Notes: generated by a model from the letters alone, not told the origin. Positions 33,291-44,282 are shown, counted from the first letter of the stretch. The stretch is DNA of 64,000 bases from Nicotiana tabacum (GCF_000715075.1 NC_134087.1:183427276-183491275), one strand, 5' to 3'. A program made the numbers and translations.

Positions 33291-34783
33291 ATCAGCATGT
33301 TAAATGCCATCTTCCCCTGTCAAAGGGTAATTGCTGCGAATCTCCAGTTCCACATGGTAGTTCCTCAAAAGGATTCCTCACTCTAATTACAGACGGCATA
33401 GGGAGATTTGTTAAGTTAAACTCAGGGCTGCTTTCCACTTGTTTTCTTCGATGGCTTTCTTTGGGCATATCATTAATTGGACTATTGTTGTTTTGCCTTT
33501 GGCTAATTGCTGGTCTGCTACTTGAAGAATCAGAATGTGACATCTGTTGCTCAACTGGTGCTTGTTGTTGATCTTGTTGCTCAACTGGTGTATGTTGTAC
33601 ATGCATGGTATCAGGCTTCTGAACCTGCCCTTTGGTTCTCCATTCTGTGGTCACTTTCTTAGGTTCCGTTATTTTTTCATTCTGTTTGACATGTTGCTTA
33701 GGTTCCTACTTATTTATGCCTTTATGAGGAGCACACATGTGGCCAACCTTTTGACATTTATCACAAAACTCAGATTTTCACTCTCAATAGACTCCCTGCT
33801 GAAATTGTCTACCCTTTGGATCCATAATACATATCTCATCTGGTAGTGGTTTAGTCACATTAACCTCGACAACATTCTAGCAAAGGACAATGTGATTTTC
33901 TTAGTTGTACATTCATCAACAAATATAGAAGTCCCAATAGCACTAGCTATTCTACTCAGAGAATCAATGCCCCAATATTTCATAGGTAATTTTGGAAATT
34001 TAACCCCAAAGGGGAATTTCAGTGGGAAATTCCTCAGTAAAATCAAACTCTGAGGTCCAAGGTTTTAAGATCATATGCCTATTATTAATATTATTAATGG
34101 AATAAGGTCCAGAATAGTAGATCTCTTTCATGTCAACCTCCGTGTGAAATCTGATAATATAGTATCATTTCTCATGCAGAATCCGGTTCTATAACATTTG
34201 CCCAATTAAAACTAATATATCATTTCATAGTGTTATTTTTCGGAGTCTCACCCAAAATGTATACAATTAGAGCACATTTTCATTTCTCAATCTCAGCTTC
34301 AACTTCGTATTTGTCCAATTGTACAACAATTTGTCCATTGACGATTTGTGGAAGAATATAAGACAGAGACATGGCATTTGTTGCAGATGTGTTCTTCTGA
34401 AATAGATTAGACCATGGTTTAGGATCTACATCTTTTGTAGTCGGTGTAAGATTCCTTGAATCTATATCTTCCTAAGCAGCTATTACTGTTTCATTAGTTA
34501 CTGTTGCATGCACTGATTGTTCCTTTGTTACATTTTCCTGTGGACGGATTGTAGCCGATGGAGGTGTTGTTAGGTCTAGCTTTTCCGAGACTCCTGAGCT
34601 AGATGCACCTCCTGTGTTCCTCCATTGAGCCCTAGTATCAGACTCTAGATCTAGATCTGGTGTTTGTATAGCTTTTTCTTTACTATCTCCTTTATTTTGA
34701 CTTTACGAGCTGACAAAGCTTCCTATATTAGTGATTACAACTTTTTTGGGCATTCCACGTCCTCTTACCCTCCCTCTCGCCAT
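33291..34783 (-). pseudogene. LINE ORF1: nucleic-acid-binding protein (broken)
   Basis: ATG at 34783 begins MARGRVRGRGMPKKVV, a start seen in many Solanaceae LINEs, but a stop follows within 25 codons. The middle (about 33855-34330) is DUF4283-like (PMKYWGIDSLSRIASAIGTS, then ECTTKKI). A zinc-knuckle-like CDKCQKVGHMC lies at about 33734-33768. The last part (33292-33654) is a glutamine/serine-rich tail ending just before ORF2. In intact elements this protein binds the element RNA. Confidence 0.7.
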
Positions 34784-34848
34784 GGATGATTGAGTTCAAC
34801 ACATGTTAACTAACGTGATCTGAGAGCATGTAGAGAGAGCATTAGTAC

Positions 34849-35675
34849 TGTCATGGGCTGCTTTCCAGACATGCCCCATGACCCCTTGGCCGCGCCCCAT
34901 GGCGGCCTAGCAAGACTCACAATGCCTAGCGCCATGGTCGGCCCCGTGGTCTTGGCTGCTCCAAGTGACAAGCGCGCATGTGCCTCTATCTCCCCACTGA
35001 TGCCTCTCGCCAGCGCCCAAGGGCTGGTCATTGACAACAGCGCCGCGCGCCCTGACAATGCCGCGCGCGCAGATCCTGATGCCTCGACAGCGCCCAGCTG
35101 CAGGCCCATTCTAACAGCGCCTTGCGCACAGACCCTGATTCCAAGCACCAGTGCCCAGCCTCAGGCCAGCCCATCAAGTGTCGCGCGCGCCCACAGCAAC
35201 GCGCGCGCAGACCCTGACCCGCAAGACAAAGATGCTGCCATCGGACTTAGTTTTTCCTTATAATAATCTAAGTCCTTTTCATTGTAATCATAGGCTATTT
35301 TACATCATTTTCATTTCAGTGTGCTTCTACAGCTTTATTAGGACTAGTCTTGTAATGTTGGTTTATTTTTTTAAGCATTATTAAGGGGGACCAAACAATC
35401 AAACATTTCAATCAGCATTTTCTGGTGTCTCTCCCCCTCGACACCACATCATTGTAATCATCATTTTCAGTCATCAATAAAATCATCATCAGCATTCAAA
35501 ACCCAATTCTCTCTCAGCTTCCGCAATTGCTTACGACATTGGTTTTCCCGCACGGCACTGACAATCTAGTCTAGCGTGCGGCGAGGACCTCATTGGCGGA
35601 CAACAACCGCACTGACATCGGTTACTTAGCCTTACGTTTCCCTTCCAAAGATCATCAGGAAGGCGTTGCGTAACA
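34849..35675 (+). repeat. Gypsy element 5' LTR
   Basis: Starts TGTCATGGG and ends GCGTAACA. The first 400 bases are unusually GC- and CpG-rich for this window, with runs of GCGCGCGC near 35070 and 35190. A 136-codon ORF at 34853-35263 matches the C-terminus of the internal ORF because the internal frame runs into the 3' LTR. Confidence 0.9.
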
Positions 35676-35677
35676 GT

Positions 35678-35689
35678 TGGTATCAGAGC
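35678..35689 (+). other. Gypsy element primer binding site
   Basis: TGGTATCAGAGC, the common plant retrotransposon site complementary to the 3' end of initiator tRNA-Met, two bases after the 5' LTR. Confidence 0.88.
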
Positions 35690-35741
35690 CTAGGCTCGAC
35701 ATCGGACGAGGGAACATTTGCCATCATCACCCTTTCTGACC

Positions 35742-38700
35742 ATGGTGAATCATGGGGAGCGTCTAGCATCCCTAGAAGAGACGGTTGACCGATTACGACC
35801 CATCGTAGAAACGGTGCCTGATCAAAGCAACAACCTAGTGCAAAGGTTGGACGACCTGGACCGCCGAATGCGGCAGGCGGAAAATGACATTGCAAACATC
35901 AGTCGTGACTCCGACGAGGACCGACAAACGGCAGCCATCGAAACTGCCAATATTCATGGCAAATTTGAGGACCTCCAACAGGAGCGTGCCGACGATTTAG
36001 CCCATCAGCAACAGGAGGCAGACAGACTAACTGCCATGCAGCAAACCATAAACGACTTGACAGACAAGCTCAATGTTGTCAATGCTGCCTTACAGAGCCT
36101 ACTTCGAGAAGGCGACCATCACATCAGGGGTGCAGCAGACCTCACCCCCATTCCACAAAAGCTTAAGATACCGGAGCCAAAGCCATACGACGGATCCCGG
36201 GATGCTAAAGAAGTGGAAAACTTCATCTTCGACATCGAACAATACTTCGATGCCGTGGGCCATTTGGAAGAATCCAAAAAGGTAGCGACTGCTGCCATGT
36301 ATCTTCAGGGTGATGCCAAACTTTGGTGGCGGGTCAAATACGAAGCCATCAAGGCCGGTGAAGATACTCTTCAGACATGGGACGAATTGAAGGTAGCCAT
36401 ACGCCTGCAGTTCTTTCCCGAAAATGTGGAATACAATGCAAGGAGAAAGCTACGGGACCTCCGCCACACCAAATTAGTGAGGGAGTACGTGCGCGAATTC
36501 TCCGCACTCATGCTAAACATACGCGACATGGGGGACAAAGACAAACTCTTCGCATTCATAGAAGGTTTGAAACCTCATGCCCGTATGGAACTACAACGAC
36601 AACAGGTAGACACCCTGCCCAAGGCCATTCAAGCTGCAGAATGCCTTGGCGATTATCATTTGGGAACTCAGAACGACAGGCCCCAGCCGTCTGTCCGAGG
36701 GGGATTCAGCGGGTACCATCCCAGCAATGGTGGCCCAAGCAAAAGTGGGGGAGATCGGAGTGCATCCAAAACTAAGACTCCTCCCTCCAACAGCAACAGT
36801 GCTGCATCCATCAACAACAATCAGGGGAGAAAGCCTCCTTCAGAATGCCGTCATTGCGGCGGGGCACATTGGAACAATGAATGCCCAAACATCAAGGTCA
36901 ATGCTCATCAGACTGTCGAGGATGAGACAGATGCATCAGACACATCAGAAGACAACCAGGTAGGCGCCTTCAATGCAATTGTTGGCTCTATCCCACATGC
37001 CTTAGCGGGGACCAGTGCATGTCCTCCTAAGAAAACATCAGTCCCGATCACCAAGAAAGGGAAAGAAAAGATGGACGAGAGGCCTCATAAACAAGCGAGG
37101 ACCCTAATGTTCATCGAATTGAAAGTGAACGGCAAGCCCCTTCACGCCTTGATAGACACGGGTGCCACCCATAACTACTTGTCATCAACACAAGTAGAGC
37201 GCCTAGGTCTTGTGGTACAAAAGAGCAAAGGCCGCGTCAAGGCTATCAACTCACCACCTCAGACATTGGGTGGAACAGCTACAAATGTCCCAGTGAAACT
37301 TGGCCCATACAAAGGAAGCATCGACCTGCGCATCGCAATCATAGATGACTTCGACATCATAGTGGGTCTGGAGTTCATGAGGCAGACCAACACCATTCTG
37401 GTACCATTCGCCAACATGCTCCTGATGATGGGAGAAAACGGGGCAAAACCCTGCACCATACCATGCTTTCCCATAAAGATGGCCGCTGAAAACATCTCGG
37501 CCATGCAGTTGGAGAAGGTAGTCAACAGACATGAACCCCAGGTTCAGGCTACCCATCGCAACAACAATCAGCCATCATGTCATCGGCCTCAAAAGACTGG
37601 TGACGCTCATCATCGTGTGAAGACTTGTCAGCCATGCCACAAGGACAAGTCGGATCACTCATCACAGTCGGGACCCTCGCAGCCATTACATGTCCCTCAG
37701 AGACCATGGGAAAGTGTTTCCCTCAGATTCATCACGGGATTGCCCCAAGTCGGGAATCTTGCATCCATCATGGTTGTCATAGATCAATTTTCAAACTATG
37801 CAACCTTCATAGCAGCCCCGAAAAATGCATCAGCAGAAGATACAGCTCGACTCTTCTTCTCGCACATTGTCAAACATTGGGGCCTGCCCAAAAACATTGT
37901 TAGTAGGCGCGACTCACGCTTCACTAGCAACTTTTGGACCCATCTCTTCAGGTGCTTTGGGTCAACATTGAGTCACAACTCAGATATCCATCCCCCATCG
38001 GATGGCCAGACAGACCGGTTCGATGACATGCTGGAGGAATATCTTCGCAACTTCGCAACCGGATCACAGAAGCATTGGGTGAAGCTCCTGGATGCTGCTC
38101 AACTGTGTTTCAATTCTCAAAAGGACCATCATACAAATAAGAGCCCTTTTGAAATTGTTACCGGACAGCAACCGCTTCTCCCGCAAACGGTGAATGCCTC
38201 AACCATGCCGAAATCTCCTCGAGCTGCCAACTTCTCGAGCGAATGGGAGCGCAACATGGAGATAGTGCGGAGCTATCTCATCAGGGCCCAAGAGCGGGCA
38301 AAAAGGTTCACCGAACAAAAGCTTTGCTTTGCCCAACATCAACCAGGGGACAAAGTAATGCTATGCATCCCAAAGCGGTACTTGTTTGCAGAAAGGACCC
38401 ATGACCCTCGGCTGCAACAAAAATACATCGGGCCCCTGCCCATTGAAAAACGCATTGGGAAGTCCACATACCAGGTCAAAACTCCATCTTGGTGGAAGAT
38501 CCATCCAGTCTTCCATGTCAGCCGCATGCAATCATTGCTTCGCTACAATAGCAAGCTCAAAGAACAGAGGGGCGCAGACCTCCCATCCAACAACCATCAG
38601 AAACATCACCATCATCATCATCATCATCATCATCATAAGGCTCTGAGGACGGCGCCAACTCAGGTGGGGGAGAATGTCATGGGCTGCTTTCCAGACATGC

Positions 38701-39089
38701 CCCATGACCCCTTGGTCGCGCCCCATGGCGGCCTAGCAAGCCTCACAATGCCTAGCGCCATGGTCGGCCCCGTGGTCTTGGCTGCGCCAAGTGACAAGCG
38801 CGCATGTGCCTCTGTCGCCCCACCGATGCCTCTCGCCAGCGCCCAAGGGCTGGCCATTGACAACAGCGCCGCGCGCCCTGACAATGTCGCGCGCGCAGAT
38901 CCTGATGCCGCGACAGCGCCCAGCTGCAGGCCCATTCCAACAGCGCCTCACGCACAGACCTTGATGCCAAGCACCAGTGCCCAGCCTCAGGCCAGCCCAT
39001 CAAGTGTCGCGCGCGCCCACAGCAACGCGCGCGCAGACCCTGACCCGCAAGACAAAGATGCTGCCATCGGACTTAGTTTTTCCTTGTAA
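35742..39089 (+). CDS. Gag-protease-integrase-like polyprotein without RT/RNase H
   Basis: I take ATG 35742 as the start; the frame is open 24 bases further back but from TTG. Domains: coiled coil (1-120); capsid (about 140-290, with KPYDGSRDAKEVENFIFDIE and QFFPENVEYNARRKLRDLRH); zinc knuckle CRHCGGAHWNNEC from C369; protease with DTGATHNYL (D472). Then, with no RT or RNase H, it passes to an integrase with only CQPC left of its zinc finger. All three catalytic positions are changed: R662 in SLRFITGLP, R722 in SRRDSRF and D758 in GQTDRF, the last two 35 residues apart as in D,D35E. An 11-histidine run from a CAT microsatellite precedes the polypurine tract. The last 138 codons lie in the 3' LTR. 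No stop or frameshift interrupts it. Confidence 0.85.
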   Translation: MVNHGERLASLEETVDRLRPIVETVPDQSNNLVQRLDDLDRRMRQAENDIANISRDSDEDRQTAAIETANIHGKFEDLQQERADDLAHQQQEADRLTAMQQTINDLTDKLNVVNAALQSLLREGDHHIRGAADLTPIPQKLKIPEPKPYDGSRDAKEVENFIFDIEQYFDAVGHLEESKKVATAAMYLQGDAKLWWRVKYEAIKAGEDTLQTWDELKVAIRLQFFPENVEYNARRKLRDLRHTKLVREYVREFSALMLNIRDMGDKDKLFAFIEGLKPHARMELQRQQVDTLPKAIQAAECLGDYHLGTQNDRPQPSVRGGFSGYHPSNGGPSKSGGDRSASKTKTPPSNSNSAASINNNQGRKPPSECRHCGGAHWNNECPNIKVNAHQTVEDETDASDTSEDNQVGAFNAIVGSIPHALAGTSACPPKKTSVPITKKGKEKMDERPHKQARTLMFIELKVNGKPLHALIDTGATHNYLSSTQVERLGLVVQKSKGRVKAINSPPQTLGGTATNVPVKLGPYKGSIDLRIAIIDDFDIIVGLEFMRQTNTILVPFANMLLMMGENGAKPCTIPCFPIKMAAENISAMQLEKVVNRHEPQVQATHRNNNQPSCHRPQKTGDAHHRVKTCQPCHKDKSDHSSQSGPSQPLHVPQRPWESVSLRFITGLPQVGNLASIMVVIDQFSNYATFIAAPKNASAEDTARLFFSHIVKHWGLPKNIVSRRDSRFTSNFWTHLFRCFGSTLSHNSDIHPPSDGQTDRFDDMLEEYLRNFATGSQKHWVKLLDAAQLCFNSQKDHHTNKSPFEIVTGQQPLLPQTVNASTMPKSPRAANFSSEWERNMEIVRSYLIRAQERAKRFTEQKLCFAQHQPGDKVMLCIPKRYLFAERTHDPRLQQKYIGPLPIEKRIGKSTYQVKTPSWWKIHPVFHVSRMQSLLRYNSKLKEQRGADLPSNNHQKHHHHHHHHHHHKALRTAPTQVGENVMGCFPDMPHDPLVAPHGGLASLTMPSAMVGPVVLAAPSDKRACASVAPPMPLASAQGLAIDNSAARPDNVARADPDAATAPSCRPIPTAPHAQTLMPSTSAQPQASPSSVARAHSNARADPDPQDKDAAIGLSFSL
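38606..38638 (+). repeat. (CAT)n microsatellite encoding a histidine tract
   Basis: About 11 CAY codons in frame near the end of the gypsy ORF. Confidence 0.9.
38663..38674 (+). other. Gypsy element polypurine tract
   Basis: GGTGGGGGAGAA directly before the 3' LTR. It is also translated within the ORF. Confidence 0.85.
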
Positions 39090-39501
39090 TAATCTAAGTC
39101 CTTTTCATTGTAATCATAGGCTAGTTTACATTATTTTCATTTCAGTGTGCTTCTACAGCTTTATTAGGACTAGTCTTGTAATGTTGGTTTATTTTTTTTA
39201 AGCATTATTAAGGGGGACCAAACAATCAAACATTTCAATCAGCATTTTCTGGTGTCTCTCCCCTCGACACCACATCATTGTAATCATCATTTTCAGTCAT
39301 CAATAAAATCATCATCAGCATTCAAAACCCAATTCTCTCTCAGCTTCCACAATTGCTCACGACATTGGTTTTCCCGCACGGCACTGGCAATCTAGTCTAG
39401 CGTGCGGCGAGGACCTCATTGGCGGACAGCAACCGCACTGACATCGGTTGCTTAGCCTTACGTTGCCCTTCCAAAGATTATCAGGAAGGCGTTGCATAAC
39501 A
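38675..39501 (+). repeat. Gypsy element 3' LTR
   Basis: Copy of 34849-35675. The polyprotein stop (TAA 39087-39089) lies 415 bases into it. Confidence 0.9.
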
Positions 39502-39505
39502 GTAC

Positions 39506-41100
39506 TAATGTTTCCGAAAGATTTTTTTTGCGCAGCTTTAGCTAGAGGCAACTAGTGGAGTTCTCACCCTTGTGCGTTGCTTGGAGAAAGAAGCGCATGG
39601 AGCATTATATCCTTGTAGGTTGGTGAAGACGTACACGATGAGTTCTCCATTCCAGCTTTGGCAAAGAAGTAGATGAAGTATCCTATCCTTGTGCGTTGGC
39701 GAAACAAGTACATGAAGCATGCCCTCCTTGCAGCTTGACAAACACTTAAAGACTCCTTACGCAACCTTGGTGAACAAGAATAAGGAGCATCTCTTTGGAA
39801 TGAATAAGGAGCATCTCTTTTACCAAGATTTGGCGTGAAACAACCCCTTATTGTAGCTTGACCCGGAAGTTCATGGAGCATCATATCGTTCAAAAGTTGG
39901 CTTGAAACAACCCTCACTTATGACTTGGCAAAGAAGTTCACGGAGTGTCTTAACCTTTGAATTTAGTTTATGTCGATGTTTTGCGTATTTTTTGCCAAAA
40001 AATTGATGTCCTAAACTAGAGGCATTCAAACTTCAAGATGCTTATTCATACAGAATTACAACTCCAATCTTTAGAACATATAAAAATTCCAGAGCGAAAT
40101 TTCTTCGAGATTGGGCGAAATTAATTCTTTAAATCTGATAGAAAAGTTTGTTGTGTCGACCTCACAACATTGCGCGCTCTCATTAAAAAATTTACATCTT
40201 CAGTTAGGAGTGTCTAGATTGCAAGCCGTCTATGCCACTCAAAAGTAGACTTGAATATCTGCAACATATGCAAATTTCAAGATGGAAATCCTTATAGATT
40301 TGCCGCAGTAAGTTTTGAAGTTTGTCGAGATATCTATCACGCTTAATTTTCAGCTTTGCACAATCTAGGTGAAAAAATTATATCTTGAGCTCGGAGCCTA
40401 TACATTACACATAGTTTATATTGTCGAAAACTACATATCCATAGCTTAAATGTATTCAAATTTCATAGCAGAATTCCTTCTAGATAGACTGGTGCAATTT
40501 TTCAAAGTTGGTCCAGACGTCTGCCTAGCTAGCTTTCTAGCTTTGCGCACCTTCGTTGCGAAATTCATTTCTCGAGATAGGAGCGTCCAAATAAGGAGTT
40601 GTTTGTGCTGTTGGAAAGAAGCCTCTGAGATGCAAAGCATACATAAAAATTAGAGCTCGACCATTTTCGATCCAGTCACAGATTTGCTTTTTAATCAAAT
40701 GCTGAAATCGGGAGAATTTTTCGGCAACGTATTTTATGTTTTTTTTGCAGCTTTGGCGGAGACGTTCATGGTGAGTTCTCTATCACAAATCAGTTGAATA
40801 AGAATATGATCACCACCCACTTCTTGGAGGTGAAAAGGTACACGAAATATCCCATCAATCGAGACTTGTCTTGGATGACCTTTTCTTGCGTTTTGTTGAA
40901 AAAGTTCATGGAGCATCCCAACCTTCAAGCTCTGGCGAGCTACAACCCCTTCTTACAACTTGGTAAAGAATTGCATGGAACGTCCTTCTCACGACTTGGT
41001 GAAAGGATACGTATAGTGCTCCATTTTTTTGAGCTTTGGAGGAAAGCATCACTAACTTCTCTTTGCCATCATGATAAAGAGACTTTCCTTTACGTGACTG
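39506..41100. repeat. Degenerate tandem repeats (two families), probably old Tat/Ogre 3' UTR
   Basis: 39535-39960 and 40730-41060 hold about ten loose units of 50-65 bp built on 'gcttggcgaagaagttcatgg' followed by 'agcatc'. Between them, 40080-40640 holds about three units of 180-200 bp that share 'caaatttca', 'agctttgcgca' and 'tcgagataggagcgtc'. Short ORFs here follow the repeat phase and have no domain. The sequence leads into motif copy D and a third tandem family, which fits a decayed Tat/Ogre 3' UTR. Confidence 0.55.
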
Positions 41101-41117
41101 AACTAAAAATGAAATTC

Positions 41118-41168
41118 TAAGTTGCCTACATACCCGGCGAGGAGGATTAAGTCATTACGTAGTTCAGG
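41118..41168 (-). ncRNA. Candidate structured RNA motif, copy D
   Basis: Same layout as copies A-C: GAACTACGT, TGACTTAATCC, GTATGTAGGCAAC on the minus strand. The outer stem CTACGT (41157-41162) pairs with ATGTAG (41126-41131) through a G-U or changed pair. The inner hairpin is weak. It lies outside the Ogre, in an older remnant. Confidence 0.4.
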
Positions 41169-41204
41169 AAAAATGTATTTTTATGTAGTTTATACTCGTG
41201 TATC

Positions 41205-41680
41205 AAGAAGCTTTGCAAGAAGACTTTGCTCGAATTTAAGAAGCTTTACAACTTGAAGACTTGCTCGGATTTGAAGAGCTTTGTAACTTGAATTTAGCTC
41301 GAATTTGAAGAGCTTTGAAACTTGAAGATTTAGCTCAAATTTGATGAGCTTTGTGACTTGAAGATATGGGTCAAATTTGATGAGCTTTATGACATGAATA
41401 TTTGGCTCGAATTTGATGAGTTTTATCACTTGAAGATTTGGCTCGACTTTGATGAGCTTTGCAACTTGAAGAATTAGCTCGAATTTGAAGAGCTATAAAA
41501 CTTGAAGATTTAGCTCGAATTTGAAGAGCTTCAAAACTTGAAGATTTGGCTCACTTTGTGACTTGAAGATTTGGCTCGAATTTTGTGATATTGTGACTTG
41601 AAGATTTGGGTCAAATTTGATAAGCTTTATGGCATGAATATTTGGTTTGAATTTGACGAGCTTTATAATGTGTAGTTTAG
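41205..41680. repeat. Tandem array of about 41-43-bp units
   Basis: About 11 diverged units of the form gagctttgtgacttgaagatt / tggctcgaatttgat. Minus-strand ORF 41190-41429 is just the repeat read through (VIKLIKFDPYLQVTKLIKFE pattern) and is not called. Confidence 0.85.
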
Positions 41681-41793
41681 GATCGAATTTTGAGAGCTTG
41701 CGACTTGCAGTTTACGCTCGTGCATTGAGGAGGATAATGACATGAATAGACTCTTCAGTTTTATTCTCGTATGATAACTTGCCCCCATCCTCT

Positions 41794-41836
41794 CCTTCTT
41801 CTTCTTCTTCTTCTTCTTCTTCTTCTTCTTCTTCAT
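41794..41836. repeat. (CTT)n microsatellite
   Basis: About 14 trinucleotide units, producing a lysine run in the minus-strand shadow ORF 41663-41872. Confidence 0.95.
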
Positions 41837-41965
41837 CTTAAGGCCCAAAGCCAGATAGCTCTTGGTCTCCACTTGGGGCCATACTTAGTTCCATATCATG
41901 AGCACGAGTTTCTAGTTCTTCAAATATTTTAGGCTTTATGCCTTGTAAGATATAGCGAAGAACCC

Positions 41966-43206
41966 AATGCATGCTTTGAATGCATATTTCGATGCCAGAA
42001 GATTCACTAAGGCGATCCTTGCAGTTGAGGCTTTAGCTCTTCCAGCGGTTGATGAAGTCATTAACTGGCTCATCCTTTCATTGACGAACGTTTGTAAGTT
42101 CGATCATACTTACGATGCGTCTTGTGCTATAAAAATGATTGAGAAACTCATGCTCTAACTGCTCTCAACTATCGATGGAACCAGATTCGAGATCTGTGTA
42201 CCAATCGAATACATTACCTTTAAGAGATCGAACAAATTGTTTGACAAGATAATCACTGTACGTTCCAGCATTGTTGCAAGTTTCAACAAAGTGCACTACA
42301 TGTTATTTTGGATTTTTCTGGCCGTCGAATTGTTGCAACTTAGGAGGTTGATAACCAACATGCATCTTCAAGTTATCAATTCTTTGCGTATACAACTTTG
42401 CATATGTGAGAGATATTTTGGATGTTGACTCAGGATTATCCTTGATAGCCTCCATGATATAGTCCTTCAATTTCTCAACGGGAATTAGACCTTCAGCAGA
42501 AACTTGGATCTCCTTAGTTGTTGTTGCTTGCTTTTTGGATGAGTCTCCTTTCTCTTATGACCTTTGAAGATTTAAAGTTTCTTGTGTGGATTCTCCTTCT
42601 ATTATAGTATCCAACTTATTTGTTAACTTGAAAAGTTTAGCTTTCTTGATCTTGCACACGCTTTGACAAAGCTTCAACGGCTTTAGTCAAATTTTCAAGT
42701 TGTTCATCTATGGTGGAAGCTTCAATAACCATTGCTTGCATAATTGCCGTAGAGGATGAATAATGATATGGACCATTATTGGGATCGAGCTCAAATGTCG
42801 CATTAATGTTGACTAGAGTAGATCCAGCGCTCAAGTCATCCTCATCGGCTTGCATGAAAGGTTTCTTGGACTTAGATGAACTAAGTAGGGCAAGCACCTT
42901 TTTGATCCCTTTGGCGACGTCGTTCCCTTTTTGGGCCGTGCTTGTAAAGGATCTTACTCCATTTAAGGGTGAAGATCCAAAAATAGGGATTGAAATGGAC
43001 GACACTTGAAGTGCTTGTTGTCCTAAACGGCTTGCTTTGCTCCTTGTAATCGAGCTAAAACTTCCAAAGGTAACATCGATGATGCTTTCTACATCAGCAT
43101 AGAACTTGGAATTAGCAACAAGTTGATCTGGAGTTGATTTTCTGTGAAGCCATTTCGATATTCTTGAACTTTGGTGATTGAAAAGTTGAGATGAGAGGTA
43201 GAGATT
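41966..43206 (-). pseudogene. Gag remnant of element X, second copy
   Basis: The best stretch (42637-43305 on minus) reads through the end of the LTR and primer site into gag: SKFYADVESIIDVTFGSF, GIKKVLALLSSSKSKKPF, NINATFELDPNNGPYHYSSS and ENLTKAVEALSKRVQDQ. Further gag (equivalent to 26157-26600) follows at 41966-42600 in other frames. No enzyme domains. Confidence 0.72.
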
Positions 43207-43229
43207 GTCCCACTGGGCGTGCCAAAATT

Positions 43230-44067
43230 TGTAGATATTAAATTGCGTCGAGAAAATAAAATCAAGACCGAAAAATATTACAACAATGGTAGTATTTGAT
43301 TTCAAATAATATGAGCGTAAAATCTCTATGAATCCTCCGATTCTTCTTTCAAATAGTAAATAAATTTAAGGTCCTTTGAGCTTGACCTTGAATCTATAAT
43401 TTGTCGCCACGAACGATGATCTTGGATTCAACTATCACAAACTTCGATTTGAACTCGTACTCCTTGAATCTTGATTGTTCTTTGTTCTTGAGCTTGAACT
43501 TGATCTTGGACTTGAACTTGATTGCTTGAAAGTTGAAACTTGTATAGAAATTTGCGGCGTTTAATCCACGAGTTCTCTCTTGCTTCTTGTTATAACTTCT
43601 GGTCTCTTTTCTGAGTTATGAAGACCCCTATTTATAGTTGTGGAAGGGAAAAATTGTGATGAGAACAAACTCTTTCAAACCAATCAGATTGAAGAGTGAC
43701 AAGGCCGCATTTGATTGGCCAGAACATGTTACTTGCACATGTGGCGCAGTATTATTGGCCATTTAATTTGACTTGGCATGCCTTGTCATTTTGACACGTG
43801 GCATGATCCTATTGACTCTTCTGTTTGATTTGACGTGCCATGTCATTTGACACGTGACACCAAACTGGGCCTTTAGGAAGACGATATATTGGACCTAATG
43901 AGGTAGGTTCATCATTCGCCAATTAAATGGGCTAACCCAAATGAAGTTCAACTTTTATTTAAATCCATATCTTAGACTTAAATAATTTAATACAGACTTA
44001 TGCCAATATTTTACAAATTTAAGAGTCAAGTCCAAATTTTAAATTCAATAAAATTCACGTGTCTACA
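43230..44067 (-). repeat. Element X LTR, second copy (838 bp)
   Basis: Aligned with 27350-28190 end to end, differing at a few percent of positions. Preceded on the element side by primer site 43207-43224. Confidence 0.88.
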
Positions 44068-44282
44068 ATGTAAATCTTCAACATTATACCATCCAAAGGA
44101 AAGTATCCATTGCTCTCTTTAGCTCAAAGCCAAAGTTAAATGCGTCATTTTAATTTTCAGATTTTACCATATGTATTTGAGTAGATAGGTAGAAGGTACT
44201 CCTGCGTATGTAGTTTGCGATTCTCGTTCATTCAGACCAGCATTACAGTTACAATTTATTTGATCATTTAACCTGCAAAATT

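Larger units (their letters stand above)
29600..34848 (-). mobile_element. Degenerate LINE (L1-type non-LTR retrotransposon)
   Basis: Minus-strand order: ORF1 start at 34783, DUF4283-like domain, zinc knuckle, then ORF2 with endonuclease, RT and a C-terminal zf-RVT domain near 29700-30160. Many stops and frameshifts are present. The 5' edge is interrupted by the gypsy element at 34849, and sequence beyond 39502 may be its continuation. The 3' end was not fixed, as no clear poly(A) and no target duplication were found. A Stowaway-type MITE lies inside. Confidence 0.8.
34849..39501 (+). mobile_element. Ty3/gypsy LTR retrotransposon lacking RT and RNase H (4653 bp)
   Basis: LTRs are 34849-35675 and 38675-39501 (827 bp each), with TG and CA ends, a methionine-type primer binding site, a polypurine tract and a GTAC target duplication (34845-34848 and 39502-39505). 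It is inserted in the LINE 5' end. One ORF of about 1115 codons encodes gag, protease and integrase-like domains with no RT or RNase H. The LTRs differ at roughly 20 or more positions (2.5-3%), so the insertion is older than the Ogre. Confidence 0.9.
41960..44067 (-). mobile_element. Element X, second copy (segmental duplicate, 3' part missing)
   Basis: Matches 26097-28190 from CAATGCATG onward: gag remnant, primer binding site and the LTR 43230-44067. The flank after the LTR (ATGTAAATCTTCAACATT) is the same as at 28191. So this is a duplicate of the same insertion and not an independent one. No low-coordinate LTR is present. Instead the sequence runs into the repeat block 39506-41840, perhaps the element's original 3' UTR, which the first copy has deleted. 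Confidence 0.82.

Noticed and set aside
36073..36963. Alternative ORFs inside the gypsy polyprotein (36073, 36377, 36646, 37625 and others)
   Set aside because: Shadows of the long frame. Only the main frame shows capsid, zinc knuckle and protease motifs.
41663..41872. Poly-lysine minus ORF
   Set aside because: Created by the (CTT)n microsatellite.
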